Shown piece after piece: positions 6,737-7,908 of a stretch of DNA of 7,908 nucleotides (its first letter is position 1; each line of letters starts with the position of its first letter). The stretch comes from Gammaproteobacteria bacterium (GTDB lineage Bacteria; Pseudomonadota; Gammaproteobacteria; GRL18). A program made the position numbers and the translations under genes. The stretch covers positions 1-7,908 of the forward strand of contig DAOVUK010000124.1 of the NCBI GenBank assembly GCA_030632625.1. The letters are read 5' to 3'. Below the pieces are notes generated by a model. The model did no database searches, had not been told where the DNA came from, and worked only from the letters and a program-made list of their open reading frames with translations.

Positions 6737-7908
6737 ATGTTTGATGATATGAAAAGCACACAACAAAGCTCCTGGCTGGATGGTGCTAATACCGCCTGGC
6801 TTGAATCACTGTATGAGGCTTATCTTGAAAACCCTGAATCTGTTGAACCTCAATGGCGAGCACAATTTGAGTCATTAAAAGAAAAGCCGCAAGCCAGCTC
6901 TGAAGCGCTTTCTAAAACTCTTTCTAAAAGCAGTGAGCAGCAGACAAGAACACATCAAAATAAAGCCTACACCATAGATACAGCTTATGAACGCAAACAG
7001 GTTCAGGTACTGCAACTTATTAATTCATATAGAATATTGGGTCATTTTAAGGCTAATCTTAACCCTTTGTATCCACAAAACACGACTCATATAGCGGAAC
7101 TTACACTCGAATATCATCAATTATCTGAATCTGATCTTAAGCTGGAGTTTGACACGGGTTCTCTCAATACTGAACAACGGGCAAGTCTGAAAAAAATATT
7201 ACAAATTTTACAGCACTCTTATTGCCATACCATTGGTGCTGAATATATGCACATCAGTGAAACGCCGGAAAAGCGTTGGATTCAGACAAAGCTGGAAAGT
7301 GTTATCAGCATTCCAACGCTGCATTATAAAGCGCGGCAACGTATTTTACGTCGCTTAACAGCGGCTGAAGGATTAGAAAAATATCTGCACACCCGTTATG
7401 TCGGCCAGAAACGTTTTTCTCTTGAAGGAGCTGAATCGCTCATCCCCTTACTGGATGAGTTAGTACAGTCATCAACAGCTTATGGCATTAAAGAAACTGT
7501 GATCGGCATGGCTCATAGAGGACGATTAAATGTGCTTATTAATATCCTGGGGAAAACACCCGGTGAACTTTTTGATGAGTTTGAGGGAAAAAAAGAAAAC
7601 GGCGATTACCTGGGCGACGTAAAATACCATATGGGATTTTCATCTGATATTTTAACGCCCCGGGCTTCTATGCATTTGACCCTGGCATTTAATCCTTCGC
7701 ATCTGGAGATTGTCTCACCAGTCGTTGAAGGTTCTGTCCGCGCCAGGCAAGAGCGTCGTTCGGATCACCAGGGTGAGCAGATTATTGCCATTCAAATTCA
7801 TGGTGATGCAGCATTCTCAGGTCAGGGTGTTGTTATGGAAACCTTTCAGATGTCTCAATCCAGGGGGTATTCTACCAAGGGCACTATTCATATTGTCATT
7901 AATAATCA
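6737..7908 (+). CDS. sucA: 2-oxoglutarate dehydrogenase E1 component (SucA), N-terminal part, cut by window end
   Basis: This is the thiamine-diphosphate-dependent E1 subunit of the 2-oxoglutarate dehydrogenase complex. It decarboxylates 2-oxoglutarate and passes the succinyl group to the lipoyl domain of E2 (SucB) in the TCA cycle, in the cytoplasm. The 390 visible codons match the family from end to end: the N-terminal segment SSWLDGANTAWLESLYEAYL, VLQLINSYRILGHFKANLNP, GAEYMHI, EKRWIQ, LTAAEGLEKYL, KRFSLEGAESLIPLLDE, GMAHRGRLNVLINILGKTP, GDVKYHMGFSSD, FNPSHLEIVSPVVEGSVRAR and HGDAAFSGQGVV. H260 and H298 correspond to the active-site histidines I recall for the E. coli enzyme, and G356-D357-A358-A359 is the start of the thiamine-diphosphate/Mg motif. 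About 540 residues remain outside the window. ATG 6737 (MFDDMKST) is chosen because AAAGA lies eight bases before it. ATG 6749 (MKSTQQ) is in frame and possible. The gene is divergent from the protease and seems to open its own operon. Confidence 0.96.
   Translation, partial: MFDDMKSTQQSSWLDGANTAWLESLYEAYLENPESVEPQWRAQFESLKEKPQASSEALSKTLSKSSEQQTRTHQNKAYTIDTAYERKQVQVLQLINSYRILGHFKANLNPLYPQNTTHIAELTLEYHQLSESDLKLEFDTGSLNTEQRASLKKILQILQHSYCHTIGAEYMHISETPEKRWIQTKLESVISIPTLHYKARQRILRRLTAAEGLEKYLHTRYVGQKRFSLEGAESLIPLLDELVQSSTAYGIKETVIGMAHRGRLNVLINILGKTPGELFDEFEGKKENGDYLGDVKYHMGFSSDILTPRASMHLTLAFNPSHLEIVSPVVEGSVRARQERRSDHQGEQIIAIQIHGDAAFSGQGVVMETFQMSQSRGYSTKGTIHIVINN

Noticed and set aside
6733..6744. 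Three-codon upstream frame (ATG TAT GTT TGA) overlapping the sucA start
   Set aside because: It is too short to interpret. Several ATGs in an AT-rich leader are expected, and there is no ribosome-binding site placed for it.

Overview
This window looks like a piece of a low-GC gammaproteobacterial chromosome. It is AT-rich, densely coded and mostly on the minus strand. The strongest taxonomic cue is the 2-oxoglutarate dehydrogenase E1 (SucA) start on the plus strand, which reads very close to the E. coli type. The PilZ-domain protein and the YciC-like membrane protein also fit a free-living or marine gammaproteobacterium. I cannot name a genus from sequence alone.

Layout. Four genes run leftward from a divergent promoter region at about 6531-6736: an M16C (PreP-like) zinc metalloprotease (6530-3435), a small polytopic membrane protein (3386-2700), a 714-residue PilZ protein (2604-460) and a short TPR protein that leaves the window at base 1. 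The gaps are 48, 95 and 67 bp. The first two genes look co-transcribed. The PilZ gene has a plausible sigma70 promoter of its own. sucA runs rightward from 6737 and is cut by the window end. No stretch over 300 bp lacks a gene. I see no RNA genes, insertion sequences, CRISPR arrays or integration sites.

How the genes relate. I see no sign that they form one pathway. sucA starts what is probably the sucAB(D) block of the TCA cycle. The protease is probably a cytosolic peptide-clearing enzyme. The PilZ protein is probably a cyclic-di-GMP receptor. The TPR protein is a scaffold of unknown partner.

The most notable observations are: (i) a six-unit, 15-bp in-frame minisatellite inserted in the protease gene, encoding [SA]LQxx pentapeptides; (ii) a long internal duplication covering nearly all of the PilZ protein, in which both copies keep the cyclic-di-GMP signature residues; (iii) a perfect 8-bp inverted repeat bracketing an extended -10 promoter of the protease gene; (iv) a perfect 10-bp-arm AT palindrome over the predicted sucA -10; and (v) a seven-G run in the TPR gene. 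None of these amounts to a demonstrated new system. They are sequence-level leads.
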